Shown in pieces: positions 49,006-59,792 of a stretch of DNA of 64,000 nucleotides. The notes beneath the pieces were generated by a model. That model was not told where the DNA came from and did no database searches. It worked only from the letters and a program-made list of their open reading frames with translations. The DNA lies in NCBI GenBank assembly GCA_037074615.1, contig CM073562.1, positions 8,975,001 through 9,039,000 on the forward strand. The letters run 5' to 3'. Origin of the DNA: Leucaena leucocephala (lineage: Eukaryota > Streptophyta > Magnoliopsida > Fabales > Fabaceae). Made by a program: the position numbers and the translations under genes. How positions within the stretch are numbered: position 1 is the first letter of the stretch; every line of letters starts with the position of its first letter.

Positions 49006-50658
49006 TGTTAGAAAACGTGCCCTAGGGGCCAATCATTGTCTTATGAACATTATTGATTTATAAATTTATTAATTGTGTTATCATATTATTTGCATGTTTA
49101 CTGTGATGACCATCCTCGGATAATTCATGATCTTATCCTAAATGTCCCTGGTCGGTCATCTGTGTGGGAGCAGAGATGAAATAAGACCAGTATGATTTTA
49201 AAGATGTATAGAGATATAAATCAAAGTCATATGCACATGTAAGAGTACAAGGTGTTAGACCGACCCGCTATGAGAGAGTTGCATAGGTTACGTCATAATC
49301 TTCTCTCATATACAAACTATGTCACTATGCCCTTTGACCTGAGATCATGATGGATTCCTACATGACAAACGCTCAGCTTTGGCCTAGTCAAAAGTCACTT
49401 TTGAATGAGTGATCATAAAGACTATGTTTGGGCTTAGTGGTTTTTCATGCGGAGGAATGTGAATGGTCAAGATAGAATTTGTCCCTCACATTCATAGAGA
49501 GATATTACTGGGCCCCTCGATGAGTGAGTCTGAGAAATGTATGGCCATACTGTAATGGAAAGGTAGTTCCATTTCTATAGTCAGACTACTCAGGGATCGA
49601 GAAAGTAACGGTCAGGAATAGGAGGATGACATTATCCATGCCTCATCCATGACCAAAATATAGCGTGACAGAAGGGACATGATATGGTTGTATAAAAGGT
49701 TACATCATTTATCGATTCTCATATGATTTGGGTAGTCGTTATGTCTTGCTAGAGACCACTTGCGACTTGTGGGCCAGTATAGCAAATGGCCAACTTCCAA
49801 CTTCATATAGGCCTACAGGGTCGCACACAAAATAGCCCAACACGAGCTATGATGTCCAGATTCATTGAATCTAAGACGTGTCTAGATTCAATGAATGATC
49901 CAGGGTTGATGTATATATTTATTTATATTTATATTCGTATATATATAAATTCGTATATATATATTATATATAAGGGATATATAGGATTTAATTTATAAGG
50001 ATAAATTAAATCTCTATCACGTTTGAATTTGAAATTCAAATTGATAGGATATCTCAAATTTGATTTATGAGAATAAATCAAATACAGTGCAATCTTATCT
50101 TTATTTAAATTAAATAAATAGGTGAATTAAATCTGTGGGACGGATTTAATATAAACATTATTTATTTAATTAGTTTCTTATCAAATTATACAATATGTGA
50201 TATTGTATTCGGAATTAATATAGATTAATTCCAAAATCCAATTCGGTTGAGAAAAACGCAGAGCATCCTATATATCCGATTTTAGGAGCTACGTTTTGAA
50301 TACAACACATAACACAAAAGGGCCGAACGGAATCTACAAAAGGTTTGCAGATAAGAAACTGCTGAAGTAGAGACGGAGAGGACGAACTCTTGAGAAAGCC
50401 TTGGAGGGACAGGAGACGTTAGCACATCGTTCGTGGTTGGAACGCTGTTCATGTGGATACCAGTAGAGGAAGACGACCTGAGGAGTCGACTTGTGATCAA
50501 AAAGAGAGCACGAGCCGTGGAGAGAAGCTGTGGAAGTCGCTGAGAAACACTGAGGGTAATGCTTCTTCCTACTTGACTTAAATACATACAGTAGATCCTG
50601 GCAAGGAATGGAAAATTTTTTAAATTAATTTCCGCTGCGTGTCTTCCAATTCCTTACA
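49006..50658 (+). mobile_element. Copia-like solo LTR, TSD TATGG
   Basis: Flanked by TATGG (49001-49005 and 50659-50663). It runs TGTTAGAAAACGTGCCC...TTCCGCTGCG...TCCTTACA. Removing it restores the A LTR text seen at 58680-58720. It is a relative of 17411-19188 in the other orientation. The + strand frame at 49786-49998 and the reverse frame at 50282-50587 are LTR sequence, also seen broken in the other copy. Confidence 0.9.
49908..49975 (+). repeat. AT microsatellite in the copia-like LTR
   Basis: TATATA and TTTATATTTATATTCG units. Counterpart of 18205-18287. Confidence 0.8.
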
Positions 50659-50998
50659 TATGGGATTGAAATACTTACAGGCATTTCTAAGCTTTTTCTG
50701 GCTGAACTTTTCCATAATTACATTTATGTCCTTGACTTTTTGCTTAATTACATTTATATCCCTAACTTTTTGCATATTTACATTTAGGTCCCTAAACTCT
50801 TAGAAATTACCACTTTTGGCCCAACATTTATTTCTACTTTAACTTTTGGCCTTTAACCTTTTCCAATTTGCATTTAGGTCCTTCTCTTTCTTTAAGACTT
50901 ATCTAACCTTTATTATTTCATCTGATCTTTGTCTTAATCCTTTCTAAGCATCTTTCCACATCAGTACTATACAGATAGGGAAAAATTAGGATATGACA

Positions 50999-51015
50999 TT
51001 TCTACCCGCCTTAAA
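50999..51015 (-). other. Polypurine tract
   Basis: On the reverse strand TTTAAGGCGGGTAGAAA lies directly before the 3' LTR start. It is slightly less purine-pure than the C element's. Confidence 0.8.
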
Positions 51016-51544
51016 ATAAATTTCGTCCTCAAAATTTACTTAGCACCTTAGTCTGTAATCTTAGATAGATATCCTTGTCTTCTTTTTGACTAAGGATTGG
51101 GGTATCTATCTCTTATCTTTTATCTTGACATCTTAGCGGAGTACTTTTCATATCCGCAATTCTTCATATCTTTGCTATTATCACTTTCTCTTATTCTAAA
51201 TCAACTCAATAAGAGTTGAACTCCAGTTCATTCTATTACTTTCTTGCTACGCATCTATTGCATATGGACTTCTCACTATGCTAGACTTGTGAGTAGTGTC
51301 CATTTCTTTCATGTCAAACTCCCTCGAATACTGCTATATTCTGGAGCTTCTACTAACTATTCATTATATTTTTTAGTACAATCACTTATTGCTCATTTGA
51401 GTATCTAGCAGAATTCTTTAAACATCCACCAACATCATCTCTTACTTTCATATCATTACACTTCTTATCATCTTTAATAATTCATCATAATACAGAGAGA
51501 GGACTTGTATCATTATTCTTTCTTTCACTGCTCTACTGCTAAAT

Positions 51545-51606
51545 AGGAGCACATAGAAGCATATAGGAGCATATAGGAGCACATATGATCATATAGGAGC
51601 ACATAC
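51545..51606 (-). repeat. Expanded ATAGGAGCAC short tandem repeat
   Basis: About six imperfect 10-base units (ATAGGAGCAC, ATAGAAGCAT, ATAGGAGCAT and so on). The C element has about two units at the same place (32527-32548), so this is a local expansion. Confidence 0.75.
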
Positions 51607-51659
51607 TCTAACATGCATAACGCCTGGCCAACGTGTTGCAGGACTACATACCTGCTCAT

Positions 51660-51775
51660 GAATGCAAAGCTCTAATATCGGAGCTCAAGCATTCCTTCTC
51701 TTAATATGCACAGCTCTAACACTCGGAGCTTGCACAGCTCTAACATTCGGAGCTTTAGCATATTTTACAAACATA
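51660..51775 (-). repeat. AGCTCTAACACTCGGAGCTT short repeats
   Basis: Counterpart of 32590-32710. GGAGCTT and AGCTCTAACA words repeat about four times. Confidence 0.65.
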
Positions 51776-52631
51776 ACATAACATAACATAATGCCTGGCA
51801 CTTTATGCAAGGAGTGAAAGCTCTCATTTGCTCTTTCACATGTAGCTCATCATTCAAACATCTTATTATTTCTAGAACGGAAGCCTCTCTATCTGTTTAC
51901 AAAGCTAGCTATACAGCTGCTTCTCAAGGCCTATCTTTTATGCCCTATCATGGTATCTTTGGCCAAATCTGGCTATATCATATTTCATCTTTCAAATCCA
52001 TTTCATTTGGACTTGACATAAGGGTTCTAGTCTCTTACTGTTCATAACCCTTTCTAGCTTTTCATAGCTCTTTCTATCATTTTACATAGCTTTGTGCATA
52101 TATGCCAATTTCTTATGGCATTCACATCTTTTTTTCATCACTTCCCAAGGGGTCACCCATCATTGGACTACCCTTGCCTGAGCACGCTTAACTGAAATAT
52201 GTAGATAAAAATCTGAAGCACTGGTGCTTACAGGCTTTAACCCTGGTACTTTATTATCTTAGACCCATCTTATACTATCTCTTTTGGGTCTATCTGGCCT
52301 TCTAATCTCTTTATCCTCATCTGGAGGATTTACTTGTCTCTTATTTTCTGTAATCTCATCATAAGTATCTCTTCTCATATCTTACGTAATATTCCCGTAA
52401 ATCCTTGGGACTCAACATTAACAACTTTAACTTTGATCACTTAGTTCCTGATACGTGTAAGGAGATTTTGAGTTTAGTCCCTGATAGTAATAAGGCTATC
52501 TGAAACTAGCATCATGGGTACTCTCTCTGTTATGAGTTAATCAACTTGTGAAGCTTCTATACCTTAACTTTTTCTTGGTATTTGTCCTTCCAAAAAAATA
52601 CTGTACTTATGGCTCATTACTTTCTTTCTCT

Positions 52632-52760
52632 AGGCTTGGTCTACTATGACCCTCAGGATCTACTGCGATCAACCGTAAGCCTCTTCTGGATCTAACTGCG
52701 ACCCTGTGAGCTATACTAGGATCTAACTACAATCCTCCAGAATCTACTAGATTCCGTTGT
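52632..52760 (-). repeat. Short GGATC-containing internal repeat
   Basis: GGATC starts at 52656, 52688 and 52719 (steps 32 and 31), each followed by TA(A)CTGCGA or a variant. A related GGTCTACTATGACC lies just before, at 52639. Confidence 0.7.
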
Positions 52761-53939
52761 ACTGTATTCTCATCTCTGGAAGACCTAAACCAACGGACAA
52801 AGTTACAAGGTTAGTCACTTCCACATAGTGTTAACCCCATAGATAATTCCCCAAAAATGATCACAGAAGCCAATATTATCTATTAGGACTTGAGTCATTT
52901 TCTCTATAACTCAGGAACTTCATATACCATTCTTATCTTTATAACTTTATTACATTTAACATTGCAGGAAGCTACACAAGCTCTACCATGCGCATATCTA
53001 TCATCATATATTTATCTCATCAGAGGGACTTTACTCTATTGCAAGAGCAATCTAGCTCTATTGCAAAAACATTAACTTATATTACTTAAAAACTACTCTT
53101 TCTTAGAGCCATATCATCTTTCATAACTGCATCTCATTTCCTTTCATCTATCTTATCCCTACTAAAGGGATATGTCCTGAGTATCATAATCATTTATCTA
53201 TAGGCTCACTACTAATCTTCATCTTTAATCTCATTCTCTATCCCATTGACTATCATAGTCTGATCATAGATTCTCTTTCTATCTTCTGAGAATCAATTAG
53301 CTAACTTTCTAGTTTAGCATTTTACTATTGCTTCATTCTTGCTAAGTTGAATTATTTAGTTGCATGTCATAGGGCATGGGAGCAACATAACTTTCTCATC
53401 TGGTATACTCTACCCAGTACGTACTGCATAAGGGGAGTATTCATTTATCATAGTATACTCAAGATGCATAATATGCAAATAGATGCAATCAGTTAAGCAC
53501 TCTCTAGTATGTGTGTCATCACATGACAACTGCAATGATATGTAAATTCTTATTATAACTTATAACAACATAAGCAATATCATTATTACATACATCTGCT
53601 CAACCATCCCTTATCACCTTAATCACTAGGTCCTGATCATTTATTCAGGTACCTGAGTCATTTACTTGTTTCACTTAGGCTGCCACATCACCCTCTTACT
53701 AGGGTATAGGCCCAACCCTTCTTTACTCTTTCTTACATAAGGAATAGGGGAGTCACTTCATCTTTGAATCTATGGCTACCTTACTAGGCCATATTTATTC
53801 TATCATATCATCCCTTATTGCCTGTAAGATTTCTATGTCTCTAGCCTGAAGGATTTATGTGTCCTTGGCCTCACAACAATCCATAACTGAGTCAGCTATT
53901 CTCTTTCAGCTAACTGAGGAAGGTTTGGCTCCTATCTTT

Positions 53940-54200
53940 ATGCCATTTGTACTTTTATGTTTCTTTTATCCTCCTGGATTACTAACAGGCGAGAAAGTAT
54001 CTCTTATTAAGCCTCAAGGTTCATATGAATGAATTCGATTAAGTATCAATCAAAAGAGTTCTCTTTCCTTAGCTCTAACCCTTAACTTCATGCTCACCTT
54101 TCTCTAATTGAGAGGAATGCTTCTTTTAAACTTTTTGAAAAAAACTTCTCAATTGAGCGGATAATTCTCCATCTCATATGGAGTAACTTTTGTGCCTCTC
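53940..54200 (-). pseudogene. Possible gag relic of the A element
   Basis: On the reverse strand the text reads like EVFLKEFKRSIPL followed by RE and, later, IHSYEP, with stops between. It loosely resembles the middle of plant Gag (F-x-x-K-Y/F, then a basic stretch). The same text is in the C element at 35130-35310. Too decayed for a firm call. Confidence 0.35.
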
Positions 54201-54899
54201 TGTATCTCTTAACTCTTTCTGTCTATCAATCTCAGTCTACTCTGGACTAGATTGTGATTCTTTTCTCGTCTGCCTCTAGATCCTGACCAATTTAGGTCAC
54301 TTGGATCTCATTCATCACTTAATATTACTATTTATGTTCTCTAGGTCAGAGCGTTAGGTTACTATCTCTTCGTGATAGAATCCCTTTCCTTTGGGAACAT
54401 TAACTTTCTATCTATTAACCATCACGTCTTTAACTTTAGGCTGTGTATTAAATCATTCTTAGGCAAGTCTCATTCTAACTTCTCATTATTCTTTTTCGTA
54501 AAGACTAGCTGAACAAAGTCTTTCGTACTGTAGATCAACTCCTGATGATCATATGAAGGATCTACTGTTGAACCTCTTCTTAAACTGATATTCTGTATCT
54601 TAGTGCTTCGTACTGTTTAACTTGCCTATACTCTGTGCTAAACCTCTAATTGATATACTTCAGTGAGGTTGGCATGTTTAGTCTCATGACACTTGACTTA
54701 CTATCACCTCATACTAATCCTCTAAAGTATATTAGGTTAATGCCCTCTACTGGATGTCTGTTTATCATTCCTGCTACGGCATTGAGGAACTACAGATAAC
54801 TAATTGTTCTTAATCTCTACTTCTGTCCATCCCTTGACCTAGACTGAGTAATTCACTTTCCACAGCTTTCATCAGACCAATATGGTCAACACTATCTGT

Positions 54900-55472
54900 C
54901 TTTAATGAAGAAGGTTGGGGTTGACTAGGACTAGGAACGTCCCACTGATCTTTCTCTATAAAGTCACATATTCTTGGACTTTAGGAATGGATAAGAACTA
55001 TCATAGGCTCTGACTAGATGTCTGAATTAGGAGACTGTTGTATCTTAATTATCTTAAATCTATCATCAAACTCTGGTAGAGGAGGAATAATATATGGTCT
55101 ACCCATAATCCAGTACCAATACTCAGCTTCCTCAGCCGTAATCTATCATCTCGTAAGAGGGATAAAGCTTATATCAGGGTTAGAGGGCATTCCAGCAAAC
55201 TTATACCGTATAGAGTCACTAGACTCAACATCAACTGGTGCATATTAGGCTTTAGGCTGAATCTCTACATCACCTCCAGACTGTAGGTTTAAGTCTACAG
55301 AAATGTCTATGGGACATTCCACTGTAGATTTTCCTGACTGATCCCCTAAACTCTCATTTGGACTCTCTTCATTGTCTAAGGGATGTGGATATATATCATC
55401 TTCATATATCACTATTGGTCTGGAGTCTTCCTTATTAATTGAAGCCTCTGACTTAATCTTATGGAATCTCAT
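54900..55472 (-). pseudogene. First reading frame of the A element (unrecognised protein)
   Basis: Open for 75 codons (55472-55245), starting MRFHKIKSEASINKEDSRP, with DNEESPNESLGDQ and ECPIDISVDLNLQS, then TAA. The same frame continues with YAPVDVESSDSIRY, ITAEEAEYWYWIMGRP and RICDFIEKDQWDVPSPSQP to about 54900. The start is 160 bases downstream of the primer-binding site. The TAA is shared with the copies at 16.45 and 1.34 kb, so it predates their amplification. Acidic, with no recognised domain, and not similar to the Gag of the C element by eye. Confidence 0.65.
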
Positions 55473-55631
55473 ATATATTCCTGCAACATTTGCTTAATTA
55501 AGCAATGTTAACCATCCCATAACATACCCTAACTTAACAAAATACTTACTGTTTAGGGTTAGGGTCTAGGTATAATCTCATATCAATCCATAAATAATCT
55601 ATTCAGAGCATTTCTTAAGCCAGAATCCTTT

Positions 55632-55643
55632 GCTCTGATACCA
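55632..55643 (-). other. Primer-binding site, tRNA-iMet type
   Basis: The reverse complement is TGGTATCAGAGC, exact, three bases from the 5' LTR. Confidence 0.95.
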
Positions 55644-55646
55644 AAA

Positions 55647-58600
55647 TGTAACATCCTTACTTTTATACGTCTTAGGGACCATTCAATAGCATTTAGAACC
55701 ACTTACAAGACCTTGGAAGTCCATTAGCCAAATCTGGAATTTTACTCTTTCTCGGGTTACTGTTCATATGGTATTCCAGATTACGAAACGAACTTCAAAA
55801 AATCATAATTAATTCTAAGAAAACTCGCAATGAAGTGGTTCAAAAATCTACGTGAAGATAACATCTTGAAATTTAAGGGAAAAATAATTTCTAGACCAAA
55901 TGATTAGCCAATTGATACAGTTTATTCGTTGAAGTTTACTGTTCATTTGGTCAAAAACTCTGGAAACAGATTCTGGTCCCTTACTTTGGAGAATCATTTC
56001 TCTTGATATACACATCCAAATGAAACGTTGTACCTATGCAATTAAATATCTGGATGTGTACTACATGCTCATAAAATTTCTTGAAATAATTTCTTCATTT
56101 GCTAGGTCAAACTGAAGCCACAACAAAACTGCTATAGGACCTACGTTTTTACCATTTCAGTATCTTTTCTTTCATTTCCAATAGTTGTTTCAGCATGCAC
56201 AAGCCATTAAATAAGCTTCTTAACATTCATATACATCATGTACATATGCCATAATTATTACATACAAGTTTATCACATAAATAGACACCTTACATGGCAT
56301 TTACATACATGGAAAATTTATAGTATATGCTAAAATCTCAATACTTCACTTCCTTTCTTCCATTCTTTAGCTCTTCTCCATGCATACCTTTTCTTCATAC
56401 TTGACCTAAATTGGTTGGTTATTGGAGAGTGAGATTCTAGGGAATCTCAGTAGCAAACATTACCACTTAAATATGCAAGATGGATGCTAATGCATGATAT
56501 GTAATTTCTTTAACTTTCTTTGATTAGTGACATGCCATCATGCTATATACTTTTACATAAAGTGCATGGCCATGGAATCATGTTATTCATAACACATTCA
56601 ACATCATTCATCATGTCACAATATCATTCAAATAACATATACATGTCAACACATAAGCATACCACATCAAGCACATAAAGAGATAAGTTCACTACCTTGT
56701 ACTTAAGCTTTCCTCATGACCTTTAGCCCTTGCTCCCTAGCTTTCCAACCATGAAGCCTTTATGTCCATCACTTCCCAACATCTTCTTGGATGTTTCATG
56801 GTCCTAAACATATTCATATTCATCACATAACTCATTAGGACTCATGAATTCCAACCATGTTCAAGACTAACTTTGTTACCCTCTTTACATAACTTTCCCT
56901 AATCTTCACTAATCCACTTGGCTCTTGAATCAATTGATGTCTTGACTTTACCCTACGTAATTTCATCTTTTGAACTCATTTATGAGCTTAGAATCATGAA
57001 ATTCCAGCTCCTTCATGACCTGCTATACAGAACTGAACATAAGCATACAATTCTTTCAAAAATTATCATTTTGATTCTAATACTTCCCATACTTGTTTCT
57101 CCACTTTACCCCACACAACTTTTCATTTTAAAACCATTGGAACCATCAAAATCATGAAATTCCAATCACTGTTCATGCGAGTGAACAGTAACTGTAAGGA
57201 ATCTCAAAGACTACAACCTTGAGATTTTAATGTTTCCAAGGTTCAAAATCTTTCCAATCCTACACAAAATCATCATATAAACTCAATGGAAGAATTAAAT
57301 CATTTAAATTCAACTTCCTTCCCTCATGAAAAGTGCATACCGAACAGGGCACACCATGGTAAAGTCAAGAATATCAATTTGATTCAACCACCAATCTCTT
57401 AACTAGCTTGTTTAAGCATCAATCATAAGTTTCTAACTTTAATTTCTTCTTTCCCCTTTCATCTATGGATTTTGGACAGCACCTCCCCTTAGATAAGACT
57501 CAACTTTTCCCCATGAAAACCCTAAGTTCAAGCTCCCAAATCAAAGGAGAATAAGCTAGGAAAGATTGCTTACCTTTAATCTCTAGCTTGCTTGAACTTT
57601 GGAACCTGGAATTTTCTTTGTCTTGGCTTGAGTTTTCATTTTGCAAGAGTTTCCCCAAGGGTCCATGAAGCTATGGTTTTCTACAGAATGAGGGGGTATG
57701 TATAGCCAAAATCCAAGAAAAATGAATGGCCAAGATTGATTTGGTTACTATTTGATCTAAAGGCCCACATTTAATCATGGATTTAACTTTTTCATAAAAT
57801 AATAATTATGACATCATGTGGGACAGCTCATGGGGCACCTAATAGGGTTAGGTGGTGTGCTGCCCATGTAAGGAACCTTCTGGAGAAATTCCAGTCTAAT
57901 CCGGTACCGATCAGTGCAGTTTCAGAACAACTGGACTGTGTTCTGTTCCTAATTTTTTTTATAATATACCAGGATATGTATTCTATCCTGGAAATTAATG
58001 TCTAGGCTTCTCAAACCATTGACATACTTGTACTGGCTACAACTTAATTACAGATCCCTTGGGAAATGACCAAAATACCCTTGCTGTCCTTTCTTGCACT
58101 ATATTGACCCTAAGGGCATAATTGTCATTTCACCCCTTCTTGTACTGCCTCAGGGCATATATTGGATCAACTAATCATATTTATACCATGTGCCACGTTT
58201 TTAGCCTATCCCAGATGACCAAAATGACCTTCATCCATCTCTGGTACAATTTGGGCATCCAGGGGCATTTTCATAATTTCGCACTTTTTCTGGCACTGGC
58301 CCCTTCTACTGATAGACTGGTACCCTGGGTTTTGGGCCTTCCTTGGCGTCATTATGGGCCTATATATGAGGTCATCTGATCTCATTCTATTCAGGCTTAC
58401 ATACCGATAAGTTCCATTATCGGATTATGGGTGTTAACAAACTCCCGTCAAAATTCACTGATATGTGAATAACTTTTTATACAGAACTTCTTCTGGAGTT
58501 CTGTCAGATCCAGGACATCTGAAACTGTAGGGCACAATTTCCTGTAATTTTTCCACTTATATCTGAAGTCCATGAAATCTACTAAAATTTTAGATAACTT

Positions 58601-59038
58601 TTAGACTATCAGATAATTTTCTGCTGTCTGGAGCCCTAATAAAATTTCTGTATCATGCCAGATTAACCAGCATGACTTCCTCTATTTACTGATGGAATAT
58701 GGGACTGAAATACTTACAGGCATTTCTAAGCCTTTTCTGGCTGAACTTTTCCATAATTACATTTAAGTCCCTGACTTTTTGCTTAATTACATTTACATCC
58801 CTAACTTTTTGCATATTTACATTTAGGTCCCTAAACTTTTAAAAATTACCACTTTTGGCCCAACATTTATTTCTACTTTAACTTTTGGCCTTTAACCTTT
58901 TCTAATTTGCGTTTAGGTCCTTCACTTTCTTTAAGACTTATCTAACCTTTATTATTTCGTCTGATCTTTGTCATAATCCTTTCTAAGCATCTTTCCACTA
59001 TCAGTACTATACAGATAGGGAAAAATTAGGATATGATA
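55647..59038 (-). mobile_element. A-type 5' LTR, intact reference copy
   Basis: The only uninterrupted full-length A LTR in the window, 3392 bases, TGTAACATCC...GGATATGATA in + coordinates. Its TATA box (57697) is mutated. Open frames at 56918-57157, 57808-58005 and 58122-58379 also occur, partly altered, in the 3' LTR and are not genes. Confidence 0.93.
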
Positions 59039-59792
59039 GAGTACTTCATTATGATCTTACTTGTGATTCTTTGCCTAATCAGTCCATTTGTTTGATTACT
59101 ATTGTAAAACCTTGGTATGCTCATTTAGTTAATTTCATTGAGACTGACCTAATCCCATCTCATTTGGCTAAGTTTTAGGCCTAAAAGCTCAAGAGTAAAT
59201 CTAAATACTTTATTTGGGATAAACCTTTTATGTGGAAGTTGTACTCAGATCAAGTATTAAGACGATGTGTCCCAAACTAAGATCATAAATCAGTTTAGGA
59301 AGCTTGCTATTCATGGGTTTGTGGTGGTCATTTTGGGGGAAAAAGGACTGCACGTAGGGTCCTTGAATCTAGTTTTTATTGGCCTTCCCTTTTCAAGGAT
59401 ACTATTGAGTTTTGTAGAGCTTGTGATAGGTACCAAAGATTTGGGGGGATTATAAAAGGCATGAGATGCCGCAACAACCTCTTATGTTTGGTGAGGTTTT
59501 TGTCATATGGGGAATAGATTTCATGGGACCTTGTCCACCTTCAGCAAGATTTCGTTATATTTTATTGGCTATAACTATTTATCTAGGCGGGTAGAGGCCA
59601 TTCCTACAAGAGTAGATTATGCCCAAACAGTCTAAAGTTTCTAAGGTCTCACATATTTAGTAGATTTGGAGTACGTAAAGCGTTAATCAGTGATCAAGGC
59701 ATCTATTTTTGCAATAAGTTAATCAATTGCTTATTGGCAAAATATGGTATCACTCATAAAGTCTCAACCCTATACCACTCTCAAACTAATGG
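59039..59792 (+). pseudogene. Athila integrase, N-terminal and catalytic part, broken
   Basis: Integrase inserts the DNA copy into the genome. Before it the linker reads YFIWDKPFMWKLYSDQVLRRC. The zinc-binding region follows with CGGHFGGKRTARRVLESSFY and FCRACDRYQRFGG. Catalytic-core text: ISDQGIYFCNKLINCLLAKY and GITHKVSTLYHSQTNG, the last ending at 59792. Several stops and shifts. An A-type LTR splits it after QTNG. The following half is at 62390. Confidence 0.92.

Larger units (their letters stand above)
45990..50998 (-). mobile_element. A-type 3' LTR with nested copia-like LTR
   Basis: TGTAATATCC...GGATATGACA. Without the insertion (1653 bases plus one 5-base duplication) it is 3351 bases, against 3392 for the 5' LTR. 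A ~40-base stretch present at 58015-58055 is missing at 48345. In the first 90 bases I count four differences between the two LTRs. Open frames at 47260-47499, 48148-48345 and 48425-48682 recur in the other LTR and are LTR sequence. Confidence 0.92.
45990..59038 (-). mobile_element. Complete A-type non-autonomous LTR retrotransposon, TSD GAGTA
   Basis: A 13,049-base reverse-strand insertion in the Athila pol, flanked by GAGTA (45985-45989 and 59039-59043). 5' LTR 55647-59038, PBS 55632-55643, internal region 50999-55646 (4648 bases), PPT 50999-51015, 3' LTR 45990-50998 (with a nested copia-like LTR). The internal region has an unrecognised first frame, weak gag-like text and short repeats but no protease, RT, RNase H or integrase. 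Size and content fit a LARD-like element mobilised by enzymes from elsewhere. Confidence 0.93.

Noticed and set aside
50999..54600. Hidden pol in the A internal region
   Set aside because: I looked on the reverse strand for D-x-G-A-S, LPFGL, Y-x-D-D, QTDGQ-like and zinc-knuckle text and found none. A profile search could still detect a very decayed remnant.
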